Of a DNA stretch of 64,000 nucleotides, positions 27,268 to 38,345 are shown piece after piece. Origin of the DNA: Paracoccus solventivorans (GTDB taxonomy: Bacteria > Pseudomonadota > Alphaproteobacteria > Rhodobacterales > Rhodobacteraceae). How positions within the stretch are numbered: position 1 is the stretch's first letter; every line of letters begins with the position of its first letter. The position numbers and the translations under genes are program-made. The notes beneath the pieces are model-generated. The model did no database searches and had not been told where the DNA came from. It saw only the letters and a program-made list of their open reading frames with translations. The stretch is from NCBI RefSeq assembly GCF_900142875.1, contig NZ_FRCK01000008.1, positions 94,430-158,429 on the forward strand. Reading direction: 5' to 3'.

Positions 27268-27759
27268 TCAGGCCGCGGCGCCGCGGGGGCGCAGGCACCA
27301 GTCGGGGGCGTCGTCCCAGTTCAGCAGGGTGGCGTCGCCGCCGGTAAAATCGTGAAAGGCAGGCAGGTAGTCGGGGGCGACCGCGGTCAGCACCGGGATG
27401 CCCCGGCTCAGCGATTCGGCGATCAGCTCGCGAAAGCCGCGGCCCAGCGATTCCTGCTTGCCGAACTTGTTGACCAGCACCAGATCCGCGCCCGCCAGCG
27501 CCGACAGCGCCAGCCCGACCGCGCGTTCCAGCGCATCCGGGTCCAGCCGGCAGCCCTTCGACCCCGGCCCCAGCGCCTGCGAGATGCGGATCGGGGCCGC
27601 ATCCGTGCCAAGCACAGCCAGATCCATGGTGCAATCGCCGCCGGTGCTGTTGACCTGAACCGCACCGCCCAGCCGCAGCCCGCGCGCCGCCAGCAGGCGG
27701 GCAAGAGCGGCCATGCGGTCGCTGCCGTCGGTATCGTCGTGGATCACATAGCCCAGCAT
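27268..27759 (-). CDS. DUF2478 protein (molybdenum-associated)
   Basis: A 163-residue protein of the DUF2478 family. It starts 'MLGYVIHDDTDGSDRMAALARLL', contains 'DLVLVNKFGKQESLGRGFRELIAESLSRGIPVLTAV' (the family's NKFGKxE stretch, resembling nucleotide-binding THEP1-like proteins without a clear P-loop) and ends in a Trp-containing tail. DUF2478 genes are commonly found with molybdate transport or cofactor genes, and here it is divergent from mobA by 94 bp and co-directional with the TusA-like gene. Its precise role is unknown. Confidence 0.82.
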   Translation of the reverse strand: MLGYVIHDDTDGSDRMAALARLLAARGLRLGGAVQVNSTGGDCTMDLAVLGTDAAPIRISQALGPGSKGCRLDPDALERAVGLALSALAGADLVLVNKFGKQESLGRGFRELIAESLSRGIPVLTAVAPDYLPAFHDFTGGDATLLNWDDAPDWCLRPRGAAA

Positions 27760-27853
27760 GGCGGCGATCCTACGGCCCGCCCCGCGGCACGGCAAGCGGA
27801 CGCGAGGCCGCAGCCGCTTGCAGCCCCCGCGGCCCCGGCGCAGAGTGCCGCGC

Positions 27854-28447
27854 ATGGACGGGAATATTGCGGGAATCGTGCTGGCCGGGGGGCAGTCGCG
27901 CCGGATGGGCGGCGGCGACAAGGGGCTGCTGGACCTTGGCGGGCAGCCGCTGATCGGCCATGTGATCGCGCGGCTGGGCTGCGCGCGGGCAATCAGCGCC
28001 AACGGCGATCCGGCGCGCTACGCGGGGTTCGGGCTTGCGGTGCTGCCTGACAGCATCGCGGACTGGCCCGGGCCGCTGGCCGGGGTGCTGGCGGGGATGG
28101 ACTGGGCGGCGGCGCGGGGCATTGCGCGCATCGTTACCGCGGCCGCCGACACGCCGTTTTTCCCGCCCGACCTGGCCGGCCGGCTGGCGGGCACGCAGGC
28201 GCCGGTGGCGATGGCGACTTGCGGCGGGCAGGACCACCCCGCCTTTGCCGCCTGGGACGTGGAGCTGCGCGAGGATCTGCGCGCGGCGCTGCTGGCGGGG
28301 ACGCGGCGGATGCGCGGCTGGATGGACGCGCAGGGCGCGGCGCGGGTCGAGTTCCCGGCGGGACCCGCGGGCGCGGATCCGTTCTTCAACATCAACACCC
28401 CCGCCGATCTGGAAACCGCCCGCGCGATGCTGGCCGGTACGCCGTGA
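27854..28447 (+). CDS. mobA: Molybdenum cofactor guanylyltransferase
   Basis: A 197-residue nucleotidyltransferase that adds GMP to molybdopterin to form the bis-MGD cofactor. 'IAGIVLAGGQSRRMGGGDKGLL' is the conserved GTP-binding LAGGxSxRMGxDK motif, 'AAADTPFFPPDLAGRL' contains the metal-binding Asp, and 'FFNINTPADLETARAML' is the C-terminal signature. The product is a little longer than the Escherichia coli protein. It is divergent from DUF2478-tusA-like genes, and together these form a small molybdoenzyme-related cluster. mobB is not next to it. Confidence 0.94.
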   Translation: MDGNIAGIVLAGGQSRRMGGGDKGLLDLGGQPLIGHVIARLGCARAISANGDPARYAGFGLAVLPDSIADWPGPLAGVLAGMDWAAARGIARIVTAAADTPFFPPDLAGRLAGTQAPVAMATCGGQDHPAFAAWDVELREDLRAALLAGTRRMRGWMDAQGAARVEFPAGPAGADPFFNINTPADLETARAMLAGTP

Positions 28448-28474
28448 CCCCGAGCCGATGACGAAAGCCCGACG

Positions 28475-29374
28475 ATGGACCTGAAATCCGCCCTGATGGG
28501 CCTGGGCTTTGCGGCGATCTGGGCCTCGGCCTTCACCTCGACGCGGATCGCGGTGATCGAGATGCCGCCACTTCTCGCGCTGGTGATCCGCTTCGGCGCC
28601 TCGGCCGTGATCGCGATGGGGCTGGCCTGGGCGATGGGGCAGTCGCTGCGGCTGAGCCGGGCCGAGTGGCGCACGGTGATCGTGTTCGGCCTGTGCCAGA
28701 ACGCGCTGTATCTGGGGCTCAACTGGACCGCGATGCAGTGGGTCGAGGCCTCGGCCGCCTCGATCATCGCCTCGATGATGCCGCTGATGGTGGCGTTTGC
28801 CGGCTGGGCGGTGCTGGGCGAGCCGCTGCGCCGGCAGGCGGCGCTGGGGCTGGTGGTGGGCGTGATCGGCGTCGTCATCATCATGAGCGTGCGGCTGTCG
28901 CAGGGAATGCATCTGGTCGGGCTGCTGATGTGCCTGGCGGCGGTGGTGGCGCTGGCGGTGGCCACGATGGCGGTGCGCAACGCCGGCGGCGGCGCCAATG
29001 TGCTGATGATCGTGGGGCTGCAGATGGCGGTGGGGGCGGCGGCGCTGGCGCTGCCCTCGGCCGTGCTGGAATGGGGCCGGCCGTGGGAATGGAGCGGGCG
29101 GCTGATCGGCGCGCTGGCCTATTCGGTGCTGGTGCCGGGGATTTTCGCCACCTTCATCTGGTTCCGGCTGGTCACCCGCATCGGGGCGGTGCGGGCGGCG
29201 GCGTTCCATTTCCTTTCGCCGCCGCTGGGCGTCGCCATCGCGGCGCTGTGGCTGGAGGAGAGCTTCGGCTGGTCGGACGTGATCGGCTCGGCCGTAGTGG
29301 CGGCGGGGATCCTGATGGTGCAGCTGGCGCGGGTGCCGCGGACCGAGGCGATTCCCGTCACCTCCGGCGGTTGA
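28475..29374 (+). CDS. DMT superfamily (EamA) transporter
   Basis: A 299-residue membrane protein with ten helices in two EamA repeats: 'FAAIWASAFTSTRIAVIEMPPLLALVIRF' in the first half and 'SVLVPGIFATFIWFRLVTRIGAVRAAAFHFLSPPLGVAIAALWLEE' in the second, with the family's 'P-G-A/L-W-L-x-E' element. The substrate is not predictable. It starts 27 bp after mobA's stop and could be co-transcribed, but has no functional link to it. It is convergent with the beta-barrel gene across a strong hairpin. Confidence 0.88.
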   Translation: MDLKSALMGLGFAAIWASAFTSTRIAVIEMPPLLALVIRFGASAVIAMGLAWAMGQSLRLSRAEWRTVIVFGLCQNALYLGLNWTAMQWVEASAASIIASMMPLMVAFAGWAVLGEPLRRQAALGLVVGVIGVVIIMSVRLSQGMHLVGLLMCLAAVVALAVATMAVRNAGGGANVLMIVGLQMAVGAAALALPSAVLEWGRPWEWSGRLIGALAYSVLVPGIFATFIWFRLVTRIGAVRAAAFHFLSPPLGVAIAALWLEESFGWSDVIGSAVVAAGILMVQLARVPRTEAIPVTSGG

Positions 29375-29385
29375 GCGAATGGAAA

Positions 29386-29416
29386 ACGGGCCGCCGGGAT
29401 GGTCCCGACGGCCCGT
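29386..29416. terminator. Bidirectional terminator hairpin
   Basis: Arms ACGGGCCG (29386-29393) and CGGCCCGT (29409-29416) around an inner CGGGA/TCCCG stem, between the convergent EamA and beta-barrel genes. A short A-run (AAAA) lies on the left side. Confidence 0.65.
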
Positions 29417-29436
29417 GGCAACGCGGACAGCCCGCT

Positions 29437-30123
29437 TCAGAAGCGGTAGTTCACGCCCAGCTTGATGTTGGAATGTTCGGGCGTCGCAACCGAGACCCCG
29501 CCAGAGGGCACGGTCGTCGTGGGCAGGGTCACGTCGGTCTTGCCGAAATTGGCGTATTCATATTCGCCGGTGACCGACCAGCGCTCGGACAGGCGCTTTT
29601 CCACGCCCAGCCCGATGACATAGCCGTCGGCGTCGTAATCGACGTCGGTTCCGCCGACATCATAGGTGAAATCGCCCCGCTGCCAGCCGGCGATCCCGTA
29701 AACCAGCAGGTCTTCCTGAACCAGATAGCCGGCCTTGAGCCGCAGCGCGAGCATGTGGTTGACCTTGGATTCAAAGCGGTAGCTGCCGAAATCGAAGGAA
29801 TCCTTGATGCTGCCGCCGGTGATGCCCAGTTCCGGCCCGTAGACCCAGCGGTCGCGCTGCCAGGCATAGCCCAGCCGCAGCCCGAGATTGGCGCCCGACA
29901 GCTCGGCCTTGCCCAGATCCGCGCCCGGCGGGCGGTTGCCGATGCGGTCGTCGCCGCCGAACGCATAGCCCAGCGTCGCGCCGACATAGGCGCCCTGCCA
30001 GGAAGGGGCGGCGGCGACCAGCGGCTCGACCTCGATCACCGGGGCGACATAGCCGCCGGCATGGGCCGCGGAAATCGTGAAAACGGTGGCAGCGGCAGCG
30101 GCTGCGATGAACTGGATACGCAC
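29437..30123 (-). CDS. Outer membrane beta-barrel (OmpA-like / porin family) protein
   Basis: A 228-residue exported barrel. I chose the GTG at 30123 since it gives a clean signal peptide ('MRIQFIAAAAAATVFTISAAHA', cleaved before GGYV). The ATG at 30177 would add 18 polar residues before it. The mature protein is an eight-strand-type barrel with alternating hydrophobic strands, e.g. 'WQGAYVGATLGYAFGG', 'GANLGLRLGYAWQRDRWVYGPELG', 'LRLKAGYLVQEDLLVYGIAGW', 'YVIGLGVEKRLSERWSVTGEYEYANFG', and the C-terminal 'SNIKLGVNYRF' ending in phenylalanine as the BAM signal. This is the Omp25/Omp31-like surface antigen family. No function is assigned. Confidence 0.88.
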   Translation of the reverse strand: MRIQFIAAAAAATVFTISAAHAGGYVAPVIEVEPLVAAAPSWQGAYVGATLGYAFGGDDRIGNRPPGADLGKAELSGANLGLRLGYAWQRDRWVYGPELGITGGSIKDSFDFGSYRFESKVNHMLALRLKAGYLVQEDLLVYGIAGWQRGDFTYDVGGTDVDYDADGYVIGLGVEKRLSERWSVTGEYEYANFGKTDVTLPTTTVPSGGVSVATPEHSNIKLGVNYRF

Positions 30124-30302
30124 GTTGGACCTCGAGTCGAGAAATGCAGTGGTTTTCTGGCTTCCGCCTGTTAACAAATATAAAATTGCACAGAAATCGC
30201 GATTTCACAACGCCAGCGGCGCACATGCGGCGACAAAGCCGTCGCCCGCCCTGCCGACATGGCGGGGATGGGCGGGCGTTTTGCGGGCTTAAAAAGGAAA
30301 AA

Positions 30303-30381
30303 GTCGCGCGACTTCCGGCAACAGGTTGAATTTACGCCGGTAAAATTTCATTTATCCGCGGAAACGTTCCTGTTGCCGGAA
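30303..30381 (-). terminator. Long-stem terminator of gyrB
   Basis: Thirteen-base arms TTCCGGCAACAGG (30313-30325) and CCTGTTGCCGGAA (30369-30381) enclose 43 bases with an inner TTTAC/GTAAA hairpin. On the minus strand the structure starts 3 bases past the gyrB stop and is followed by GTCGCGCGAC and TTTTTCCTTTTT. Confidence 0.6.
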
Positions 30382-30383
30382 TG

Positions 30384-33033
<2,650 letters not shown>

Positions 33034-33068
33034 ACTCGCCCGGCAACATCCTGAGCTGAGAGACCGCC

Positions 33069-34130
33069 ATGAAAGACCTCGACCCTGCCGCCGCGACCGG
33101 CCGCATCCGCTGGACCGCCGACGAGGCCCGCAAGGTGATGGAACTGCCGTTCATGGAGCTGCTGTATCTGGCGCAGTCGGTGCACCGGCAGAACTTCGAT
33201 CCCAATCGCATCCAGCTGTCGCGGCTGTTGTCGATCAAGACCGGCGGCTGTCCCGAGGATTGCAGCTATTGCAGCCAGTCCGCCCGCCATGGCTCGGGGC
33301 TGTCGGCCTCGAAGCTGCTGGAAGTCGAGCGGGTGATTGCCGAGGCGAAAAAGGCCAAGGAGGCCGGGGCTACCCGCTATTGCATGGGCGCCGCCTGGCG
33401 CAGCCCGAAGGAACGCGACATGGACGCCGTGATCGCCATGGTCGAGGGCGTCAAGGCGCTGGGCATGGAAACCTGCATGACGCTGGGGATGCTGGACGCC
33501 GGGCAGGCGCGGCGGCTGAAGGACGCGGGGCTGGACTACTACAATCACAACGTCGACACCTCGGAATCGCATTATTCCAGCGTCGTGACGACGCGCAGCT
33601 ATGCCGACCGGCTGGACACGCTGGCGGTGGTGCGGGGTAGCGGCATCAAGGTCTGTTCCGGCGGCATCCTGGGGCTGGGCGAGGAGCAGCAGGACCGGGT
33701 CGAGATGCTGGTGACGCTGGCCAACCTGCCCGAGCCGCCCGATTCCGTGCCGATCAACATGCTGATCGCGATTCCCGGCACCCCGCTGGAGGGCGCGGCC
33801 CCTGTCGATCCCATCGACTTCGTGCGCACCATCGCGCTGGCCCGGATCATGATGCCGCAAAGCCATGTGCGGCTTTCCGCGGGCCGCACCGGGATGTCGG
33901 ACGAGATGCAGGCGCTGTGCTTCTTTGCCGGCGCGAACTCGATCTTCATGGGCGATACGCTGCTGACCGCGGCCAACCCCTCGGAGGGCCGGGACATGCA
34001 GCTGCTGGCGCGGCTGGGGATGCAGCCGATGGCGGCCTGGGAACACGCGCCGGAGGCCCCGGCCGAGGATGCGCCCGCCGCGCCGCGCCCGCGATCGCGC
34101 AAGGACATGCCGGTCCCGATCCTGCGCTGA
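33069..34130 (+). CDS. bioB: Biotin synthase
   Basis: Radical SAM enzyme inserting sulfur into dethiobiotin, 353 residues. The [4Fe-4S] cluster ligands are C61, C65 and C68 in '[17 protein letters not shown]'. The second-cluster ligands are in '[10 protein letters not shown]', '[10 protein letters not shown]' and '[13 protein letters not shown]', and '[10 protein letters not shown]' provides the conserved Arg. '[13 protein letters not shown]' is the family motif. The C-terminal 30 residues (Ala/Pro/Arg-rich) go beyond the core. No other biotin genes are nearby, so it is a lone bioB. It is divergent from gyrB. Confidence 0.97.
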   Translation: MKDLDPAAATGRIRWTADEARKVMELPFMELLYLAQSVHRQNFDPNRIQLSRLLSIKTGGCPEDCSYCSQSARHGSGLSASKLLEVERVIAEAKKAKEAGATRYCMGAAWRSPKERDMDAVIAMVEGVKALGMETCMTLGMLDAGQARRLKDAGLDYYNHNVDTSESHYSSVVTTRSYADRLDTLAVVRGSGIKVCSGGILGLGEEQQDRVEMLVTLANLPEPPDSVPINMLIAIPGTPLEGAAPVDPIDFVRTIALARIMMPQSHVRLSAGRTGMSDEMQALCFFAGANSIFMGDTLLTAANPSEGRDMQLLARLGMQPMAAWEHAPEAPAEDAPAAPRPRSRKDMPVPILR

Positions 34131-34354
34131 CCCGGGCGCGGGGGGCTGCTGCACCCGCACAAGTCCCGGGGTTTCAGCGGCTTGGCGGGAACGTGATCGC
34201 CAGGGAACCCGTGGCGCGGTGACATTTCCCCGGGCTTGCGCTTCAATGCGGCGACGGCTTTCCGTGCGCGCCGGCCAGGCCTATGATGCGGCCAGTTCAG
34301 ACGCGCGGAACCCCGTGCCCGCTGAAGGACATTCGATTCAAGAACGGTTGCCCG

Positions 34355-34705
34355 ATGATCAGACTGACCGCACTTGCCCTGTCCACGCTGGCGCTTGGCG
34401 CCTGCATGGCGATCCCGCTGCAGACCGCGCCCGTGGCGCAGACCGCCGCCGCCCCGGTGTTCGATCCGGCGCCGGTGCAGGTGACCGGCATCGCCGGGTT
34501 GCAGTCGCGGGAACCGGACGCCTGCCACGCCGGCAGCTATCGCCACGCGCTGGGGCAGCCGGGCACGGCCATCCCCTCGCTGGGCGTGACGCGGGACTAC
34601 CGCGTCGTGGAATACCGCGGAATCGAGCCGCCCGAATACGACCCGCTGCGGATCGTGTTCCGGCTGGATGCGGCGGGCAACATCCAGAACATTGACTGCG
34701 GCTGA
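34355..34705 (+). CDS. Small lipoprotein, first of three related to I78 inhibitors
   Basis: A 116-residue lipoprotein: the lipobox LALGAC gives C17. The mature part has 'DACHAGSYRHALGQPGTAIPSLGVTRDYRVVEYRGIEPPEYDPLRIVFRLDAAGNIQNIDCG', which keeps the I78 layout (an N-terminal Cys, L-GQP, a central R-V, a D/N-x-G-x-I-x-x-x-C end) but lacks the usual PG-D-VTMD core. It is therefore a diverged member next to two clear I78 genes (20 and 371 bp downstream). In the I78 family such proteins inhibit serine proteases. Function in this species is unknown. Confidence 0.75.
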   Translation: MIRLTALALSTLALGACMAIPLQTAPVAQTAAAPVFDPAPVQVTGIAGLQSREPDACHAGSYRHALGQPGTAIPSLGVTRDYRVVEYRGIEPPEYDPLRIVFRLDAAGNIQNIDCG

Positions 34706-34724
34706 TCGAAAGGGACCGCCTGCC

Positions 34725-35009
34725 ATGACCATCTCTGCGAAACTCGCCCTGGCCGCGCTGCCGCTGGTAGCGCTGACCGCCTGCGTCCAGCCCGAGCCGG
34801 TGACCCCGGCGCCCGATGCCGACGCCTGCAACGCCTCGTCCCTGTCGGGGCTGATCGGGCAGCCCTCGACCGTGCTGAAGACGATGCTGCTGCCCGCGGG
34901 CACAAGGGTGATCAACCCCGGCGATGCGGTGACGATGGACTTCCGCCCCGACCGGATGAACATCGAGATCGGCACCGACGGCCGCATCGCCAAGATCGGC
35001 TGCTACTGA
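34725..35009 (+). CDS. I78 family peptidase-inhibitor-like lipoprotein
   Basis: A 94-residue lipoprotein with lipobox LTAC (C20). After a short linker the I78 domain is complete: 'CNASSLSGLIGQPSTVLKTM', 'PAGTRVINPGDAVTMDFRPDRMNIEIGTDGRIAKIGCY', with the two cysteines that can form the family disulfide. It belongs to the potato-inhibitor-like family of small serine protease inhibitors, expected in the periplasm or outer membrane. It is the second of a tandem set of three and is separated by 19 bp from the first, so co-transcription is likely. Confidence 0.85.
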   Translation: MTISAKLALAALPLVALTACVQPEPVTPAPDADACNASSLSGLIGQPSTVLKTMLLPAGTRVINPGDAVTMDFRPDRMNIEIGTDGRIAKIGCY

Positions 35010-35075
35010 CGCAATTCCCGCCCCTTCCCGGCAAGGCTCGGGAAGGCGCGGGCCCGCTGGACCAAGGACCGCCCC

Positions 35076-35360
35076 ATGACCAAGCTTCCCCGACTTGCGC
35101 TGCGCGCCCTGCCCATGCTGGCACTGGCCGCCTGTATCGAGACGGCGCCGTCGCCGGCCGCCGACGACGACGATCTTTGTGGCGCCGCGGCGCTGGCGGG
35201 GCTGGTCGGCCAGCCGGCCGAGGTCGCCCGAACCATGCAATTGCCGGCGGGCACGCGGATCATCAATCCGGGCGATCCGGTGACCCGCGACCTGCGCCGC
35301 GACCGGCTGAACATCGAGATCGGCGCCGACGGCAATATCGCCCGGGTCGCCTGCTACTGA
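35076..35360 (+). CDS. I78 family peptidase-inhibitor-like lipoprotein (paralogue)
   Basis: A 94-residue lipoprotein, lipobox LAAC (C20), and I78 domain 'CGAAALAGLVGQPAEVARTM', 'PAGTRIINPGDPVTRDLRRDRLNIEIGADGNIARVACY'. It is about two-thirds identical to the preceding gene over the domain and the same length, so the pair is a recent tandem duplication. It is followed by a full copy of the palindromic repeat. Confidence 0.85.
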   Translation: MTKLPRLALRALPMLALAACIETAPSPAADDDDLCGAAALAGLVGQPAEVARTMQLPAGTRIINPGDPVTRDLRRDRLNIEIGADGNIARVACY

Positions 35361-35416
35361 CGGACCCGCTTCCGGGCGGCGCATGAACTGCCCGCGCCCG
35401 CCCGGCGTCGCCGCCG

Positions 35417-35520
35417 TATGGGTATTTGGACCAGAAAGAAGTCACCAAGGCGGCGCGCTTCTTTCTGGAAAAATACCCCGGGGGAGCCGCGCGCAGCGCG
35501 GCGGGGGCAGCGCCCCCATC
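35417..35520. repeat. REP-like element, copy E (complete palindrome)
   Basis: GGGTATTTGGACCAGAAAGAAG (from 35420) pairs with CTTCTTTCTGGAAAAATACCCC (ending near 35480) around a short loop. A GC hairpin GGGGGCAGCGCCCCC follows near 35503-35517. It lies between the I78 genes and the DUF2794 gene. Together with copy A it defines the complete element. Confidence 0.8.
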
Positions 35521-35570
35521 TCTGCGTTTTGCCCGTTGATCGGGGGCCTGGCTGGTGTCACGCTGGCCCC

Positions 35571-35906
35571 ATGACGATCCAGCCCGCCGCCCCGCCGTTT
35601 TCCGCCCCCGATGTCGTCGCCTTCGACCGGCGCGAGCTGGCGGTGATCCTGTCGCTTTACGGGCGCATGGTCGCGGCCGGAGAGTGGCGCGACTACGGCA
35701 TGTCCTTCCTGCGCGACATGGCGGTGTTTTCGGTGTTCCGCCGCGCGGCGGAACATCCGCTCTACCGCATCGAAAAGCGGCCGCGGCTGCGCAATGCGCA
35801 GGGCATGTATGCGGTGGTCGGCATGGACGGGCAGATCCTGCGCCGCGGCCACGATCTGGCGGTGGTGCTGCGCGTGCTGGAGCGCAAGCTGATCCGGCCG
35901 GTCTGA
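35571..35906 (+). CDS. DUF2794 protein
   Basis: A 111-residue soluble protein of the alphaproteobacterial DUF2794 family: 'FDRRELAVILSLYGRMVAAGEWRDYGMSFLRDMAVFSVFRRAAEHPLYRIEKRPRLRNAQGMYAVVGMDGQILRRGHDLAVVLRVLERKL'. The family is conserved but its function is unknown to me. No signal peptide or membrane helix is visible. The ATG at 35571 excludes the upstream repeat element that keeps the frame open. Confidence 0.85.
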   Translation: MTIQPAAPPFSAPDVVAFDRRELAVILSLYGRMVAAGEWRDYGMSFLRDMAVFSVFRRAAEHPLYRIEKRPRLRNAQGMYAVVGMDGQILRRGHDLAVVLRVLERKLIRPV

Positions 35907-36008
35907 CGCAACCGCGCCGAAGTCGCCTGCGTCATCGGAACCCTGTTCCCTGCCGGTCGCTTGAGGCAGTAGAATAGGCCAGAGGCTCGCGATGCAGGAG
36001 ACGGCAAT

Positions 36009-36362
36009 ATGAAATGGTCACATGTCCAGGCGAACTGGAGCGCCTTCTACGAGGCGATCCAGGAAAAATGGGAAGAGGTCGACGAGGCAATGCTGGACGA
36101 GATCGACGGCGACCAGCGTGCCTTTGTCCGCTATATCGCCGAAGTGACCGAGCAGGACATCTCGGAGGCCCGCGACGAGATCAAGGAATGGCTCGCCGGC
36201 GAAATTCCTGCCGATGTCGTGATGGACCCGGCGCATGACAACCACTCGATCGCGCTGTCGGGGAAATACGTCTCCGAGGGCGAGGACGAATATGCCGATG
36301 ATGCCCGCTTCGGGGATGACGACGAATATCCCGACGACGGCGACAATCTGGGCCGGGTCTAG
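36009..36362 (+). CDS. Acidic CsbD-like protein
   Basis: A 117-residue acidic protein. The first 65 residues resemble the CsbD/YjbJ family of stress-induced helical proteins: 'KWSHVQANWSAFYEAIQEKWEEVDEAMLDEIDGDQRAFVRYIAEVTEQDISEARDEIKEWL', matching the W-x-x-F-K-x-K-W and D-x-L-x-x-I-x-G-x-R/Q pattern. The last 35 residues are Asp/Glu/Tyr-rich and probably disordered. It is preceded by a GGAGACGG site. It shares a CTAG stop overlap with the convergent solute-binding protein gene. CsbD membership is moderate, and function is unknown. Confidence 0.65.
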   Translation: MKWSHVQANWSAFYEAIQEKWEEVDEAMLDEIDGDQRAFVRYIAEVTEQDISEARDEIKEWLAGEIPADVVMDPAHDNHSIALSGKYVSEGEDEYADDARFGDDDEYPDDGDNLGRV

Positions 36363-38224
36363 TCGGGGCGCGGGGGCTGTTCCCACCACAGATCGGGCAG
36401 GAACCCCGGCCAGTCGCCGTAGGCGGTGGGCGTGTCGGGGTAATGCAGCCTGGCGGAATGGGCGATGCGGCTGAGCGGCGAATAGCTGACCGGGATCACA
36501 TAGCGCCCCGCCGTCAGCAGCCGGTCCAGCGCCCGCACCGCCGCGACATGGGTCTGATCATCGGGCGCGTTCACCGCTGCCGCGATCATCGCGTCCACCG
36601 CCGGCTCGCGCACCCCCATCCAGTTGCGCGATCCCTCTTGTCCGGCGCTGGCGCTGCCCCAGTACAGCGCCTGTTCGTTGCCCGGCGACAGCGACAGCCC
36701 GCGTTCGTACCAGGTCATGTCGAAGGCAAAGCGGTTGGTGCGCTGGATGTATTGCGCGCTGTCCAGCACCGTCACCCGCGGCACCACCCCCAGCGGCCGC
36801 AGCGCCTGCACGTAGATGTCGACGATCTGCTGCATCTCGCTGCCCGCGCGCATGGCGCTGCCGGACTGGTTGAGCAGGATTTCCGGCGCGAAGGCTGCGC
36901 CGTCGGCGTTGCGCAGCACGCCCTCCTGCACGGTCCAGCCGGCCTCTTCCAGCAACGCCACCGCCCGGCGCAGCGAATCGCGGTCCAGCATCTTTGCCGC
37001 GCCCTCGGGCAGGGCGTATCCGTTCAGCGTGCCGGGCAGCAGCTGGTCGGCAAAGGGGGCCAGCAGCTCGGCCTCGATCCCGGAGGCCGGGCCGGGGCGC
37101 ATCGCCAGCTCCGAGTTGGCGAAATAGCTGGTGATCCGCGGGTCGGTGCCGCCGGTCAGCGTCGCGTTGATGAACTGGTGGTTGAAGGCGAGGATCATCG
37201 CCTCGCGCACCCGCCAGTCGCGAAACAGCGGCGAGCGGGTGTTCATCACCAGCCCCATGATCCCCGAGGGCCGGCGATGGGGGATTTCCGACTTGACCAC
37301 CCGCCCGGCGGTGATGGCCGGGAAATCGTATTCGGTGGCCCATTTCACCGCGCTGGTCTCGCGCCAGACATCGACCTCGCCGGCCTTGAACGCCTGGAAC
37401 ATGGCGTTGGTGTCGGCGAAATAATCATAGCGGATCACGTCGAAATTATAGACGCCCCGCAGCAGCGGCAGGTCGCGGCCCCAGTAATCGGGATTGCGGC
37501 GGAAGCTGATCGAGCGGCCGGGGTCGACCCGATCGACCACATAGGCGCCGGAGCCGATCGGCACCTCGAGCCCCGAGGCGCGGAAATCCTTGCCCTCCCA
37601 CTGCGCCTTCTTCAGCACCGGGCGCAGCCCCATCAGCAGCGGTAGCTCTCGGTCGGGCTCGGAAAACTCGATGCGCAGCTCGCGCTCGCCGGTCTGGATG
37701 ATCGAGGCGACCTTGCCCCAGGCGCCGGCGTAGCGGGGGTGGCCCTGGGTCCCCAGCGCCTCGAACGACCAGATCACATCTTCGACCGTAACCGGGGTGC
37801 CGTCGGAAAACCGCGCCTCGGGACGCAGGGTAAAGGCGACCCAGTTGCGGTCCTCGTCAGTCTCGACGGTTTCGCACAACAGACAATAAAGCGTGAACGG
37901 CTCGTCGAGCGATCTGAGCATCAGCGGTTCGGCAATATGGACCCCTACTGCCCAAACTGGGTTGCCCTTGAGCACCCAAGGTTTGAGCGAATCGAAGCTG
38001 CCCGGTTCGGCAAAGCGAATCATCCCCCCCTTGCGGGCGTCGGGATTGGTGTAGGGCAGCTGTGCAGCGTCCGCCGGAAGGGCGGGTTTTCCAAACATTG
38101 CAAGGGCATGAGAGGGTTCCGCCGCACTTGTGAGCGGCATCCCTGCAACAGTCGCGGCCCCCAGAAAGATCACGCGCAGCATGGTCGTAATCGCGGAATC
38201 GTTAACGATTTTGAAGATTCGCAT
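36359..38224 (-). CDS. Family 5 (peptide/nickel-type) extracellular solute-binding protein
   Basis: A 621-residue periplasmic protein of the DppA/OppA/YejA class. A signal peptide ends near 'GMPLTSAAEP'. 'LRPEARFSDGTPVTVEDVIWSFEAL' is the SBP_bac_5 signature, with 'DVWRETSAVKWATEYDFPAI' and 'NTRSPLFRDWRVREAMILAFNHQFIN' downstream. The layout resembles YejA-type oligopeptide binders. No permease or ATPase gene lies beside it, so it is an orphan component in this window. The first 120 codons use codons rare in the rest of the window (AGA, GTA, ACA, AGT, GGA), in contrast to the remainder of the gene. Confidence 0.88.
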   Translation of the reverse strand: MRIFKIVNDSAITTMLRVIFLGAATVAGMPLTSAAEPSHALAMFGKPALPADAAQLPYTNPDARKGGMIRFAEPGSFDSLKPWVLKGNPVWAVGVHIAEPLMLRSLDEPFTLYCLLCETVETDEDRNWVAFTLRPEARFSDGTPVTVEDVIWSFEALGTQGHPRYAGAWGKVASIIQTGERELRIEFSEPDRELPLLMGLRPVLKKAQWEGKDFRASGLEVPIGSGAYVVDRVDPGRSISFRRNPDYWGRDLPLLRGVYNFDVIRYDYFADTNAMFQAFKAGEVDVWRETSAVKWATEYDFPAITAGRVVKSEIPHRRPSGIMGLVMNTRSPLFRDWRVREAMILAFNHQFINATLTGGTDPRITSYFANSELAMRPGPASGIEAELLAPFADQLLPGTLNGYALPEGAAKMLDRDSLRRAVALLEEAGWTVQEGVLRNADGAAFAPEILLNQSGSAMRAGSEMQQIVDIYVQALRPLGVVPRVTVLDSAQYIQRTNRFAFDMTWYERGLSLSPGNEQALYWGSASAGQEGSRNWMGVREPAVDAMIAAAVNAPDDQTHVAAVRALDRLLTAGRYVIPVSYSPLSRIAHSARLHYPDTPTAYGDWPGFLPDLWWEQPPRPD

Positions 38225-38312
38225 GGGGGCGCCTGTCCTGCTTCGTCCGGGTTCAGGCCCGGTTCTGTCGCAAAAGACTACCCATGCGTTCACCCTGACG
38301 CAAACTCGGCCC

Positions 38313-38341
38313 TTGGACTCGTGGCGGCTTGGGCGTATACC
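38313..38341 (+). promoter_or_regulatory. Predicted sigma-70 promoter for a small RNA
   Basis: TTGGAC (38313-38318), 17-base spacer, TATACC (38336-38341). Predicted start is near 38348. No protein gene follows before a strong terminator. Confidence 0.5.
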
Positions 38342-38345
38342 AAAG

